Assembly: GCA_035446765.1 (NCBI GenBank)
Contig: DAOTFU010000026.1
Span: 1 to 12,614 of the forward strand
Direction: 5' to 3'
From: JALOAF01 sp035446765
GTDB lineage: Bacteria > Patescibacteriota > Gracilibacteria > Absconditabacterales > Absconditicoccaceae
DNA length: 12,614 bases
A program made the translations under genes and the position numbers. The notes under the pieces are model-generated. The model searched no databases. It had not been told where the DNA came from and saw only the letters and a list, made by a program, of their open reading frames with translations. Shown one piece after another: positions 1 to 7,436 of the stretch; within the stretch, counting starts at the first letter, position 1; every line of letters begins with the position of its first letter.

Positions 1-209
1 AGCAAAAAGAATTTAAAATAAAATGTGGAGATATAAGACTTTTATGAAACACTCTAAACTTAGAATTAGAGCAAAATTTAAACACAATCTTTTTCTCACA
101 AAACTTTTTTGTAAAAAATAACACATGATACATAGTATCTTTTGCATCTGATGACAAAAAAGAACGTGACAATTTTTCATCAAATATATCACAACTAAAC
201 TGTAAATAA
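1..209 (+). CDS. C-terminal end of an unrecognised protein (5' partial)
   Basis: An open frame enters from the left edge (first full codon at base 3) and runs to TAA at 207-209, giving about 68 residues. It contains two in-frame TGA codons read as Gly. The tail alternates hydrophobic and polar residues (for example GYIVSFASDDKKERDNF), which looks like beta strands followed by a short helix, with no membrane segment. It resembles the end of a secreted or lipoprotein-type domain, but I do not recognise a family. The remainder lies outside the window, so the function cannot be named. Confidence 0.6.
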
Positions 210-238
210 AAAATTTTATTACCAAACAATACATCAAA

Positions 239-1015
239 ATGAACAAAAAATTTACAATAGAACCAAGTCAATCTACATGACGAGAACTTACGGGGAAATT
301 TTTTAGTGGACTGCTAATATGAGCAATTATATCTGCTTTACTATTTATCATATTGTCTTTTATAGGCAGTGTATTTACAGAATCTATGTGACAAACATGA
401 GAATTTGTACAATCTAATCCTATGCTACCGCTATTATTACTACTAATATGATTTATTAGTTCATTTGTCTGAAATTTATGAGTAGCAGGAGTATATAGTC
501 TATTTTTTGGAAATAGATACTACAACACATCCAAAACAATGTGATTATTGTTACTTACAAACTGAATATTATTTGTAATATTCGCTCCAATATATCTCAT
601 ATTTAATAGCGACATAAATACATTGTTTATAATATTATGATTTCATATCATATTATCTACATTCTTATCTACAAACCAAATGGAGGTTGTAGCAAATCCA
701 AATTATTCTGGATCATCAATCATAGGTACTACTTTATGACTCTCCATATCTATATTGATCTACAGTATTATGCGAAAAGCAGCAAGCATATGAGGTACAC
801 AACAAAAACTATACCTAATGATATTAATACCACCTATTATATGATTTGCTATAATTCCTTTGTGACTATGAATACGAGAAAAAATATATTACAAAATGTA
901 TGAAAATGGAAGTAACGGATTCTTTACACCATCTTTAGATCAAAAAACAGAAACAGAAGAAATTAAAGATATTTCAGAAGAAGAGGAAGAAGAAATCAAT
1001 ATTGAACTAGAATAA
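239..1015 (+). CDS. Multi-pass membrane protein of unknown function, acidic tail
   Basis: The frame encodes 258 residues from the first ATG after an in-frame stop at 203-205. About five or six hydrophobic segments are visible, near residues 22-45, 63-85, 100-122, 130-142, 165-177 and 192-210. The last 30 residues are cytosol-like and strongly acidic, ending in a run of glutamates. Many glycines are TGA. Three codons are CGA and none is TGG. Read as Trp, one CGA sits at a membrane edge in LGIWEKIYY and another in IMWKAAS. There is no Shine-Dalgarno; the bases before the ATG are A-rich. It is followed 57 bases later by another small membrane protein, so the two may be cotranscribed. I recognise no family. 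Confidence 0.75.
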
Positions 1016-1057
1016 TATTTACGTATCAACAAAAAAACTAATTTTTAAAAATCTAAC

Positions 1058-1072
1058 AACAATCTTATTGTT
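1058..1072 (+). other. Small hairpin touching the start codon
   Basis: AACAAT-CTT-ATTGTT is a perfect 6-bp inverted repeat ending one base before the ATG at 1073. It occupies the place where a ribosome-binding site would lie. In such AT-rich DNA it could be chance, and any effect on initiation is inference. Confidence 0.25.
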
Positions 1073-1453
1073 ATGAATTTACGTTTCTATCATATAGCAT
1101 CAATTACAAAAATTATACTGGGTATAATAATACTACTAATTACATATACATCAATCAATATTTACGAAGACCCAGCCATATGAATAAGCCTATGATTCAT
1201 CTGAATATTTATAGCCATACGATGAATTAGTTTTTTTCTGTTTCTATGATGACAAAAACTTTTTCGTAAAACCAAAGATGAAGAACGTATCATCAAAGAT
1301 AGCTATAAATTATCATTATTATTTGGTATATATATTATTATAAATGTGTTGCTTTTGGTATTATGAAATCGAAACAAAATACGATGAATAATACTATTGG
1401 CATGATTTATACTAATACATATATTGTTACTAGAAAATCAAAATGAAAAATAA
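1073..1453 (+). CDS. Small membrane protein, about four transmembrane segments
   Basis: This 126-residue frame uses eight or more TGA codons as Gly. Hydrophobic helices appear near residues 10-28, 36-60, 80-96 and 103-120, with a basic loop (KLFRKTKDEERIIKDSYK) between the second and third. Three CGA codons fall at or inside helices: FIAI-CGA-GISF, GN-CGA-NKI and KI-CGA-GIIL. Reading them as Trp gives clean hydrophobic segments, whereas Arg would place charges inside them. There is no TGG. The end overlaps the next gene by 11 bases (1443-1453), implying translational coupling with the MIP18-type protein. No family is recognised; layout and size suggest a two-hairpin inner-membrane protein. 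Confidence 0.75.
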
Positions 1454-1757
1454 AGAAATCCAACAAATAATAGAATGCCTAAAAACAGTATATGATCCTG
1501 AATTCCCAATGATAGACCTCTATACATTGGGACTAATTTATGATACAAAAATAAACAAGAAAACAAAAATAATTGATTTGATAATGACATATACTACTCC
1601 ATCATGTCCAATGGGAGAGATGCTACAACAACTATGTAAAAATGCTATCAATGAAAAATTTCCAGACTATATTGTTGAAATAGAAATTACTTTTGATCCT
1701 ATGCGAAAAATATCAAACATAAAAGACAAAGATTTACAAAAACTATTCACACAGTAA
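1443..1757 (+). CDS. MIP18/DUF59-family protein (SufT/PaaD-like Fe-S assembly factor)
   Basis: The product is 104 residues and has no TGA codon. Family marks in order are V-YDPEFPMIDLYTLGLIYD (residues 16-33), matching the usual DPE...DLGLIY; a hydrophobic strand IIDLIMTYTTPSCPMG with the conserved TxPxCP and Cys55; and a final EITFDPM-[CGA]-KIS. In the family this last motif is normally DPxW followed by a small IS/MS element, so CGA (1704-1706, residue 88) stands exactly where the conserved Trp belongs. MIP18 proteins help mature Fe-S proteins in the cytosol; PaaD and SufT are relatives. The length is typical for a single-domain member. The start ATG lies within the previous gene's last codons. 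No suf or isc partner is in the window, so the specific role is inferred from the family only. Confidence 0.88.
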   Translation: MKNKEIQQIIECLKTVYDPEFPMIDLYTLGLIYDTKINKKTKIIDLIMTYTTPSCPMGEMLQQLCKNAINEKFPDYIVEIEITFDPMRKISNIKDKDLQKLFTQ

Positions 1758-1783
1758 ACATCAGATTATAAACATATACATTT

Positions 1784-1809
1784 GTAAGGGCGATTACTAA
1801 TCGCCACTA
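1784..1809. repeat. Solitary palindromic unit, REP-like
   Basis: The core at 1789-1805, GGCGATTACTAATCGCC, is a perfect 8-bp inverted repeat around one base. It is flanked by GTAAG on the left and ACTAC on the right. It has the same architecture as the two palindromes at 5672-5731, with a paired A-T to G-C change relative to one of them. It lies in the 121-base gap between the MIP18-type gene and tsaB. It could also act as a weak terminator, but no T-run follows. Confidence 0.5.
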
Positions 1810-1848
1810 CAACACAAAACATAAACATAAAAAAATACCACAACTTTT

Positions 1849-1873
1849 CACTTTTAACTTTTCATTATTCACT
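1849..1873 (+). repeat. Pyrimidine-rich leader repeat before tsaB
   Basis: This 25-base C/T/A element ends six bases before the tsaB ATG. It matches the element before folA (5771-5795) at 23 of 25 positions and shares the ACTTTTAACTTTTCA core. A looser copy precedes truB. It occupies the place of a ribosome-binding site and contains no purine-rich Shine-Dalgarno. Confidence 0.5.
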
Positions 1874-1878
1874 GAAAA

Positions 1879-2478
1879 ATGCTTTTCCTAAACATATCTA
1901 CAGACCAAATATACATACAAATAGAAGATGAAAAGATTAACTTAGATCGCAACAATATAGAAGATATAATCTGACCCACACTGACAAAACTTTACAGAAA
2001 ATATAATTTCAAAAAGGTATTTGTATTAAATTGACCTGGATGATTTACCAATCTCAGGGTTGGAACTCTAGCATTAAATCTATTAAATTCTCTAGAAAAC
2101 TGAAAAATAAATATCTATTCAATCACAAAGATTGATTTGTTCAAATATTTTGTAAAAAATAATGAATTAAGTAGTAAATGAATAATATATATCGGACAAA
2201 AAAAGAACGTTTGGCTGTATGATTTCGACAAATGAAATTATGAGACAGTCAAAAAAAATGAAATTGACTACAATAAAAGTTTGTTTTTTGATCTAGTATA
2301 TGAAAAATGATACTTTGAAAAAGATAACATAGATATATACACAAAAAACGAAAAAATTATTATAAAAACAAACAATAAAGAACTTTCAACAGCCATTGAA
2401 AAACTAGAAATAAAACCAGAAAAAATGATAGAACCCAAATATTTTATTCAACCAATAATGTGAAAACAATGACAATAA
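1879..2478 (+). CDS. tsaB: tRNA threonylcarbamoyladenosine biosynthesis protein TsaB
   Basis: The product is 199 residues. TsaB (YeaZ) is the non-catalytic partner of TsaD in making t6A at position 37 of ANN-decoding tRNAs in the cytoplasm. The signature VFVLNGPGGFTNLRVG (residues 47-62) matches the family GPGSFTGLRIG loop. Two of its glycines are TGA (2032-2034 and 2041-2043), and its conserved Arg is AGG, so AGG still means Arg. The N-terminus is a short beta hairpin (MLFLNISTDQIYIQIED) where the family normally has LaIDTS. The C-terminus, EPKYFIQPIMG, matches the usual ePlYlR tail. Length is close to the compact end of the family (about 200-230). TsaD and TsaC are not in the window. The last 10 bases overlap ruvX, so the pair is probably translated together. 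Confidence 0.9.
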
Positions 2479-2873
2479 AACCCAAAAACGTACTATGAAT
2501 AGATCGATGAAGTAAATATATCTGACTAGCTTACAGTCCTATAGATCAAGATATATCATTTCCTCTTTGATATCTTTTAAACGACAAAATGATATATTTC
2601 AATATTTCAGATATCATACAAAGACACAATATTAGAAAAATAATATTGTGACGACCAAAAAGACAAAAAGATATCCAAGAAAAAATACAAGATTTCATCA
2701 AAAGTCTAGAATACATTATAGATACTCAAAAGATAGAAATATATACAGTAGAAGAAGATTACACCAGTGTACAATCATGAGAAATAGTTTCAAATTTTAA
2801 AAAAAATGTAGCAGAAGATACAGTGAGCGCAATGTTAATACTAGAAAGACGAAAAGCAAAAAATAGCGAATAA
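2469..2873 (+). CDS. ruvX: RuvX/YqgF-family RNase H-fold nuclease
   Basis: The product is 134 residues, the usual length for YqgF/RuvX, a nuclease linked to pre-16S rRNA 5'-end processing and once proposed as a Holliday-junction resolvase. Family marks are VLGID-x-GSKYIGLA with the first acidic catalytic residue at D12; IILG-x-P at about 58-63; TVEEDYTS (93-100), which replaces the usual DErlT and keeps the acidic residue; and AEDTVSAMLIL (115-125), the usual VDaiAA helix with D117. The x positions in GIDxG and LGxP are CGA codons (2505-2507, 2652-2654). Both are sites where Trp is common in the family, fitting CGA=Trp. It overlaps tsaB by 10 bases, has no Shine-Dalgarno and ends inside a terminator hairpin. 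Confidence 0.9.
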
Positions 2874-2886
2874 TCGCTATTTTTTT
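2858..2886. terminator. Bidirectional intrinsic terminator between ruvX and efp
   Basis: AAAAAATAGCGA, a four-base ATAA loop and TCGCTATTTTTT form a perfect 12-bp stem. A T-run follows on the plus strand, and an equivalent A-run on the left gives a U-run on the minus strand. The ruvX stop codon lies in the loop. The hairpin sits 26 bases beyond the efp stop, so it can end both convergent transcripts. Confidence 0.8.
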
Positions 2887-2911
2887 ATATATACAAATAA
2901 TTATCAATTAA

Positions 2912-3466
2912 TTAACTAGCTTCACCTGTTAAAGTATTAACAGTAACTATATCTCATTCATTTTTATGTAATGGTACTTGTATTTCTAATCACGTTTCTA
3001 TTGTGGCTGGCTTAGTACCAGACTGAGCTCTATTTCATTTTACACCAGGTACTGTAGATCTTATCTCATAGGTAATTGTAGCTGGCAATATAACTCATAA
3101 TACTTCTCATTCATACATCATCATATATACATCCAAATTCTCTTTAAGATAATCAACCACATCATCTATTTTATCTTTTTCCATTTCATACATTTCACCC
3201 GTATCATTTTCCATAAATGTATAAGTTCATCCAGCTTCATACAAAAATACAGCCATATTGGTCTGCACTTCAGCTTGTTCTAAAACTGTACCAGCATTAT
3301 AAGTAAATACATTTGTCTTTCCTGATACGATATCTTTTACTTTAAATGTGTCTGTAGCACCTCATCTACCCATATGTGTGTGTCACATATCTATTACTTT
3401 AAATAGTTTGCCATCTACTTTCAAAACCATTCATTTTTTCACTTTTGATGTCTCTACTTTTACCAT
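2912..3466 (-). CDS. efp: Elongation factor P with arginine at the modification site
   Basis: The product is 184 residues, matching normal EF-P (185-190). EF-P binds stalled ribosomes next to the P-site tRNA and relieves arrest at polyproline. All three beta-barrel domains are present: an N-terminal KOW-like domain (residues 1-64), a middle domain (65-127) with TYTFMENDTGEMYEM, and a C-terminal OB domain with the signature ending GVKGNRAQSGTKPATIETG and QVPLHKNEGDIVTVNTLTGE. The tip loop reads HMGRGGAT. The residue that is Lys34 in E. coli is Arg34 here, encoded by AGA and so not affected by the code question. ATG at 3464-3466 is the only sensible start and follows a T-rich leader without Shine-Dalgarno. 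It has its own candidate promoter at 3489-3516. Confidence 0.95.
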
Positions 3467-3488
3467 CACAAAAATTAAAAATTAAAAT

Positions 3489-3516
3489 TTTATAAGAAAA
3501 CAATAAATATTCTAAA
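3489..3516 (-). promoter_or_regulatory. Candidate sigma70-type promoter for efp
   Basis: On the minus strand TTTAGA (3511-3516) and TATAAA (3489-3494) are separated by 16 bases. Transcription would start about 17 bases before the efp ATG. The -35 box matches the consensus at 4 of 6 positions, so support is modest in this AT-rich DNA. Confidence 0.4.
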
Positions 3517-3543
3517 ATAATTTACAATCAATAATCATTATAC

Positions 3544-4845
3544 TTATCTACTATATATTCATACCTTAATATCTCAAATAATATTTTTCTCCACACTCTC
3601 GATTTTCAAAAATAAATTTCATTTTATATCTATATCCTCATGATCAATTTTTATCTCAATCTCATCTCATTTCTTTGGAAATCTCTGTAGACAACTTGTG
3701 ACAAAATATCACAAAGTTTCTCATCAAAATTCTTTTTCATCCAATCATACGTTCTCAAATTCCAATCAAAATTTAGCCAACATCTCGTCTACCCTTACCT
3801 CAGATTGAAATAAGTATCCTCAATTATTATCAGGCCTAATTGGATCTATTTCCCTATCAGTTTCATCTTGTATTTCACCAAAAACCTCTTCTACAACATC
3901 TTCTAAAGAAACTAATCATGCAACACCACCATATTCATCTATAACTATAGCTACATGCTTACGTTGTTTTTTAAATATATCCAACAAGGAATGTATCGGT
4001 TTTGTCAATGGCACTTTTATCACAGGGCTCAAAGATAATTTATCCAAAGTTTCACTTCCCATTCATTTATTTCTTACAAGAAGCAATTCTTTTAACGTGA
4101 CAACCCACTCAATATGATCTATATCATCATTATAAACTAATATACGAGAATGAGAAAATTTAAACATTTTTTCTATAGCCTCATCTACACTTATTTTTGT
4201 ATCCAAAGCATCAATTTTGATTCTAGGTGTCATAATTTCTTCACAGGTTATCTCATAGAAATCCAACATATTTTTTATCTTCTCATATTCTCATTTTTCA
4301 AATACTCAACTATTTTTACCCAAATCTATAAACGCCTCCACTTCTTCATCAGTCACAGTAGATACGCTGGACTTCTTTTGCAATAATTTCATAACGAAAT
4401 CCACAGATACAACTACAGGATAAAGTATTATTTGTAATATAATGTATATTTTGGATACAGATAAAGATATCTTATCAGCATAACGAGTGGCCAATGTTTT
4501 TGGAAAAATTTCTCCAAAAAGCAAAAGCAACAATGTAATTACTCATGTAGATATTCATATAGCCATACTCTGAGCTGATCACAAAGTATTGGAAATTTGT
4601 ATAGCTATACTTGTAGCCAATGAGGCTGTAAATACATTAATTAAATTATTTCCTATAAGTATAGTAATCAACAACCTATCATTATTGGATCTAAGTTTTT
4701 TAAGTTCTCTAGCTCCAAATTTTTTTTGCTTTAAAAATGCTTCTATTTTGTGCTCTGGTATAGACATAAAAGCTGTTTCACTACCAGAAAAGAAAGCAGA
4801 CAAAAGAAATAAAATTACAAATATCAAAATCGTGGACCGGTCCAT
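3544..4845 (-). CDS. CNNM/CorC-HlyC family membrane protein with CBS pair
   Basis: The product is 433 residues. The order is the standard one: an N-terminal CNNM (DUF21) membrane domain at about 1-190 with SAFFSGSETAFMS and LITILIGNNLINV; a CBS pair at about 200-330 with MTPRIKIDALD and AIVIDEYGGVAGLVSLEDVVEEVFGEI; and a C-terminal CorC/HlyC domain from about 345. Family members are linked to magnesium and divalent-cation export or homeostasis; the older name haemolysin C is misleading. Glycines at conserved places, including EYGGVAG, are partly TGA. Codon 3 is CGG (4837-4839), the only CGG codon noticed in the window. Start ATG at 4843-4845 follows an excellent promoter (4886-4913). The cation carried cannot be told from sequence alone. 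Confidence 0.92.
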
Positions 4846-4877
4846 TTTGTTAAATTAAAATAAAAAAACTAATTTAG

Positions 4878-4905
4878 TTGAAAGAATTATAAGTTTTAGT
4901 ATAAA
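4878..4905 (+). promoter_or_regulatory. Sigma70-type promoter for truB
   Basis: TTGAAA (4878-4883) and TATAAA (4900-4905) lie 16 bases apart. Initiation would fall near 4912, giving a leader of about 50 bases that carries the pyrimidine repeat. It overlaps the opposing promoter at 4886-4913 almost completely. Confidence 0.6.
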
Positions 4906-4913
4906 TTTTTCAA
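4886..4913 (-). promoter_or_regulatory. Sigma70-type promoter for the CNNM/CorC gene
   Basis: On the minus strand TTGAAA (4908-4913) and a perfect TATAAT (4886-4891) lie 16 bases apart. Initiation would fall near 4880, about 35 bases before the ATG. The -10 box lies inside the spacer of the plus-strand truB promoter, and vice versa. Confidence 0.65.
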
Positions 4914-4934
4914 GAATAAAAAACCATGACATTA

Positions 4935-4961
4935 TAACTTTTAACTTTCTAACTTTTAACT
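4935..4961 (+). repeat. Pyrimidine-rich leader repeat before truB
   Basis: Two tandem AACTTTTAACT-type units lie directly before the truB ATG. They share the AACTTTTAACTTT core with the elements upstream of tsaB and folA. The copy is less exact than those two. Confidence 0.4.
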
Positions 4962-4963
4962 GT

Positions 4964-5662
4964 ATGCTGATAGCTGTAGACAAACCAAAATGAATAAGCA
5001 GTTTTGATGTAATACGCGCACTCAAAAGAGAATTATGAGAAAAAAAAATAGGTCATAGCTGAACACTAGACCCTATGGCTACAGGATTATTGTTGATATG
5101 AACAGATAGGGATACAAAAAAACTCCATGAATTAACCTGATTAGATAAAACATACATCGCTACAATAGATTTTTCCAAAAAATCTGATACTCGAGATATG
5201 GATTATCGAGAATATTTTGAAGAACTTGATCAAAAACAATTAAGATCTCCCAAAATAGAACAAATCAAACAACAAATAGACAAAATTATCCCAGAATATT
5301 CCTTACCTCTTACGCCTTTCAGCGCCAAAAAAAAAGATGGTAAAAAACTCTACGAATTAGCCAGGAAATGAGAGCAAATCATAGAAAACAAAACCATGAA
5401 AACACATCGATATAAAATATTGGACTATCAATTTCCAAGCATAAAATTAGAACTAAATGTGTGATCATGAACATATATCAGATCTATTTGATATCGACTA
5501 TGAAAGGAACTTTGACTTGGATGAATACTGACAGAACTTAGAAGGACACAGATATGAAAATACAATCTAAAAAAAATGAATCTAAACCAGACATGAACAT
5601 TTTTCATCAAAAAAGATGGACAAGATCAATGAGAAATAAAATTTAAATATTGAATAATATAA
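4964..5662 (+). CDS. truB: tRNA pseudouridine-55 synthase TruB
   Basis: The product is 232 residues. TruB converts U55 in the T-loop of tRNAs to pseudouridine. Signatures are the N-terminal AVDKPKGISSFDVI; KKIGHSGTLDPMATGLLL (residues 28-45) with the catalytic Asp36; TPFSAKKKDGKKLYELARKG, the usual P.ySAvk..G..lY.lAR.G; and GSGTYIRSIG followed by LGKELGLGGILTELRRTQIG. TGA supplies glycines in KPKG, KIGH (GGT there), VGSG and IGKY. Four CGA codons occur and no TGG; one gives GYWLGKELG if CGA=Trp. LRRT is encoded aga agg, so AGA and AGG are Arg. The C-terminal PUA-type extension is missing, which is common in short bacterial TruB. It starts at ATG 4964, right after a pyrimidine-rich leader. Confidence 0.93.
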
Positions 5663-5671
5663 TCCTATACT

Positions 5672-5731
5672 CGTAGGGGAAGATAGTATCTTCCCGTAAA
5701 TATAAAAAGGCGGTTAATAACCGCCCCTACG
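5672..5731. repeat. Two head-to-head palindromes in a 60-bp inverted element (BIME-like)
   Basis: The outer arms are CGTAGGGG (5672-5679) and CCCCTACG (5724-5731). Inside are two palindromes: GGGAAGATAGTATCTTCCC (5677-5695) and GGCGGTTAATAACCGCC (5709-5725). Each is a perfect 8- or 9-bp stem around one central base. It begins 10 bases after the truB stop, so it may also act as a terminator or transcript stabiliser. The arrangement resembles paired REP units, but no transposase is nearby. Confidence 0.65.
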
Positions 5732-5770
5732 AACATAGCATCAAACATATAAAGTATAAAAAACAACCTT

Positions 5771-5795
5771 AACTTTTAACTTTTCACTATTCACT
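5771..5795 (+). repeat. Pyrimidine-rich leader repeat before folA
   Basis: This 25-base element ends three bases before the folA ATG. It differs at only two positions from the element before tsaB almost 4 kb away. No Shine-Dalgarno is present. Confidence 0.5.
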
Positions 5796-5798
5796 CTT

Positions 5799-6269
5799 AT
5801 GATAATTTCCCTAATAGCCTGAATGGCAAAAAATAGAACAATATGAAAAGACAATCAACTTCCTTGGAATTATCCAGAAGATCTAAAATACTTTAGAAAA
5901 ACTACAAGCGGACACCCAATCATAATGTGACTCAACACGTATTATTCTATATGAAGACCACTACCCAACAGAAGAAACATAGTACTGAGCAGACAACAAT
6001 TAGATATAAAATGATTAGAAATTTTTCATTCAATACCAGAATTAATAGACACATTAAAAGCAGAAGATGACAATCAAGAAATATTTGTAATATGATGAGC
6101 TAGTATATACAATCAGTTCCTTCCATTGGCAGACAAGATCTATCTTACCGAGATAAAAAAAGAACATGATGGAGACACCTTTTTCCCAGAGTTTGAAAAA
6201 GACTTCAAAGAAATATCTAGAGAAACTCATGAAGAATTAGATTTTGTAGTTTACCAAAGAAATAAATAA
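5799..6269 (+). CDS. folA: Dihydrofolate reductase
   Basis: The product is 156 residues, the normal length for DHFR, which reduces dihydrofolate to tetrahydrofolate with NADPH. Motifs in order are MIISLIAGMAKNRTIGKDNQ; LPWNYPEDLKYF (21-32) with catalytic acid D28 (E. coli D27); PIIMG-LNTYYSIGRPLPNR (40-58); and IFVIGGASIYNQFLP (95-109). TGA encodes several conserved glycines, including the second of SIG and one of VIGG. In IMGxxT the position of E. coli Arg44, which contacts the NADPH 2'-phosphate, is Leu (CTC). The stop TAA shares one base with the truD ATG, so the two are tightly coupled. No thymidylate synthase is in view. Confidence 0.95.
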
Positions 6270-7435
6270 TGTTATTTCAATTCAAATCAAAACCCCAAGA
6301 TTTTATAGTAAAAGAAGAATTATGATTTAAACCATCATGAAAAGGTGATGTATTCTTTGTAAATTTTAAAAAAACATGAATTAATACAATGGACATAGTA
6401 GAACACCTATGCTATGGACTGAAACTAGAAAGAAAGGAATTATGAATAGCATGACTAAAAGACAAAAACTGAATCACAGAACAACGAATAACAATCTACA
6501 AAAGAGTTTTAAATAGAATTTGATGAGAAGAAAAATTTTTATCAGTATTGTGAGAAAAGACAAAAATATTGACCACTACTCGACACAAAGAACCACTAGC
6601 TGTATGAAAAAACGCTGGTAATTATTTCAAAATAAGATTAATAGCCAAATGAAATATTACAGAAGAAATCCAAGCACAAATAGAGAATAATATAAAAAAA
6701 ATACAAATAAATTGATTCCCAAACTGCTTTGGAAAACAAAGATTTGGGAAATGATATAGAAATTTTTATCGTGCAAAGGAAATCTTCGAATCTCAGGATA
6801 TGAGTATAAACGATCAATTTGAAATTAGGTTTAAACTACAGGCATATGCTAGTATGCATTTTAATGAATATGCTATCAAAAGACGACAAAAATGACAAAT
6901 ATTTTTATGATGAGATATTATGGTAAACAAAAATAACTCCTTTGGTACAAAAGTGTGAATTTATAGCGAATGAAAAGTGATAATATTTAACTACAAAAAA
7001 TGCAAAGAAGATTTTGAATCAAAAAACTTTTTACAACCATACTATATTAGTTGAGAAGCTATAGAATTGAAAAATAATGAAGAACGAACTCCAACATGAC
7101 CAATGCTTGGATTCAATATGCTAACTCCTCCATTAGATTCAAAATCTTATTTTAGAGATATAGAATTATTGGAAAAAACTGACTACGAAAATTTAGGAAT
7201 AAAAATAGCTAAGAAATATAAAATATATGGATTTAGAAGACCACTACGAACAACTCCAAAAAATCTAAAATATTCTCGAGAAGCAAACAAAAAAAACAAG
7301 TTCAAACAAGACCTTGTCATATCGTTCTCTCTTCCAACTGGTAGTTATGCTACTATACTTTTGTGAACTATTTTTGACTGAATCGATGAAAAAACAATAA
7401 TCGAAAATTGATTAGAAATTCCATTAATTAGATAA
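6269..7435 (+). CDS. truD: tRNA pseudouridine-13 synthase TruD
   Basis: The product is 388 residues, near the family norm of about 350-400. TruD makes pseudouridine 13 in the D-arm of some tRNAs. Motifs are KPQDFIVKEELGFKPSGKGD at the N-terminus; AGLKDKNGITEQ (61-72) with catalytic D65; GKNAGNYFKIRL; GFPNCFGKQRFGKG, the usual VPNYFG.QRFG; PTGPMLG; and the closing FSLPTGSYATILL. There are six CGA codons and no TGG. Residue 73, after TEQ, is CGA (6485-6487) where E. coli TruD has TEQW, and CGA at 7277-7279 aligns with the Trp of the family's sWe/WNWW stretch before the FxLPxGSYAT motif. One CGA (TTT-x-HK) aligns with an Arg in E. coli TruD and is the only mild counter-example. The stop is one base from the opposing hydrolase gene. 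Confidence 0.93.
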
Positions 7436-7436
7436 A

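Noticed and set aside
4150..4386. Short plus-strand open frame within the CNNM/CorC gene
   Set aside because: Antisense to a complete, well-recognised gene; its composition is just the complement of it.
7103..7366. Separate short gene inside the truD region
   Set aside because: It is in the same frame as truD and only a TGA-bounded piece of its C-terminus.
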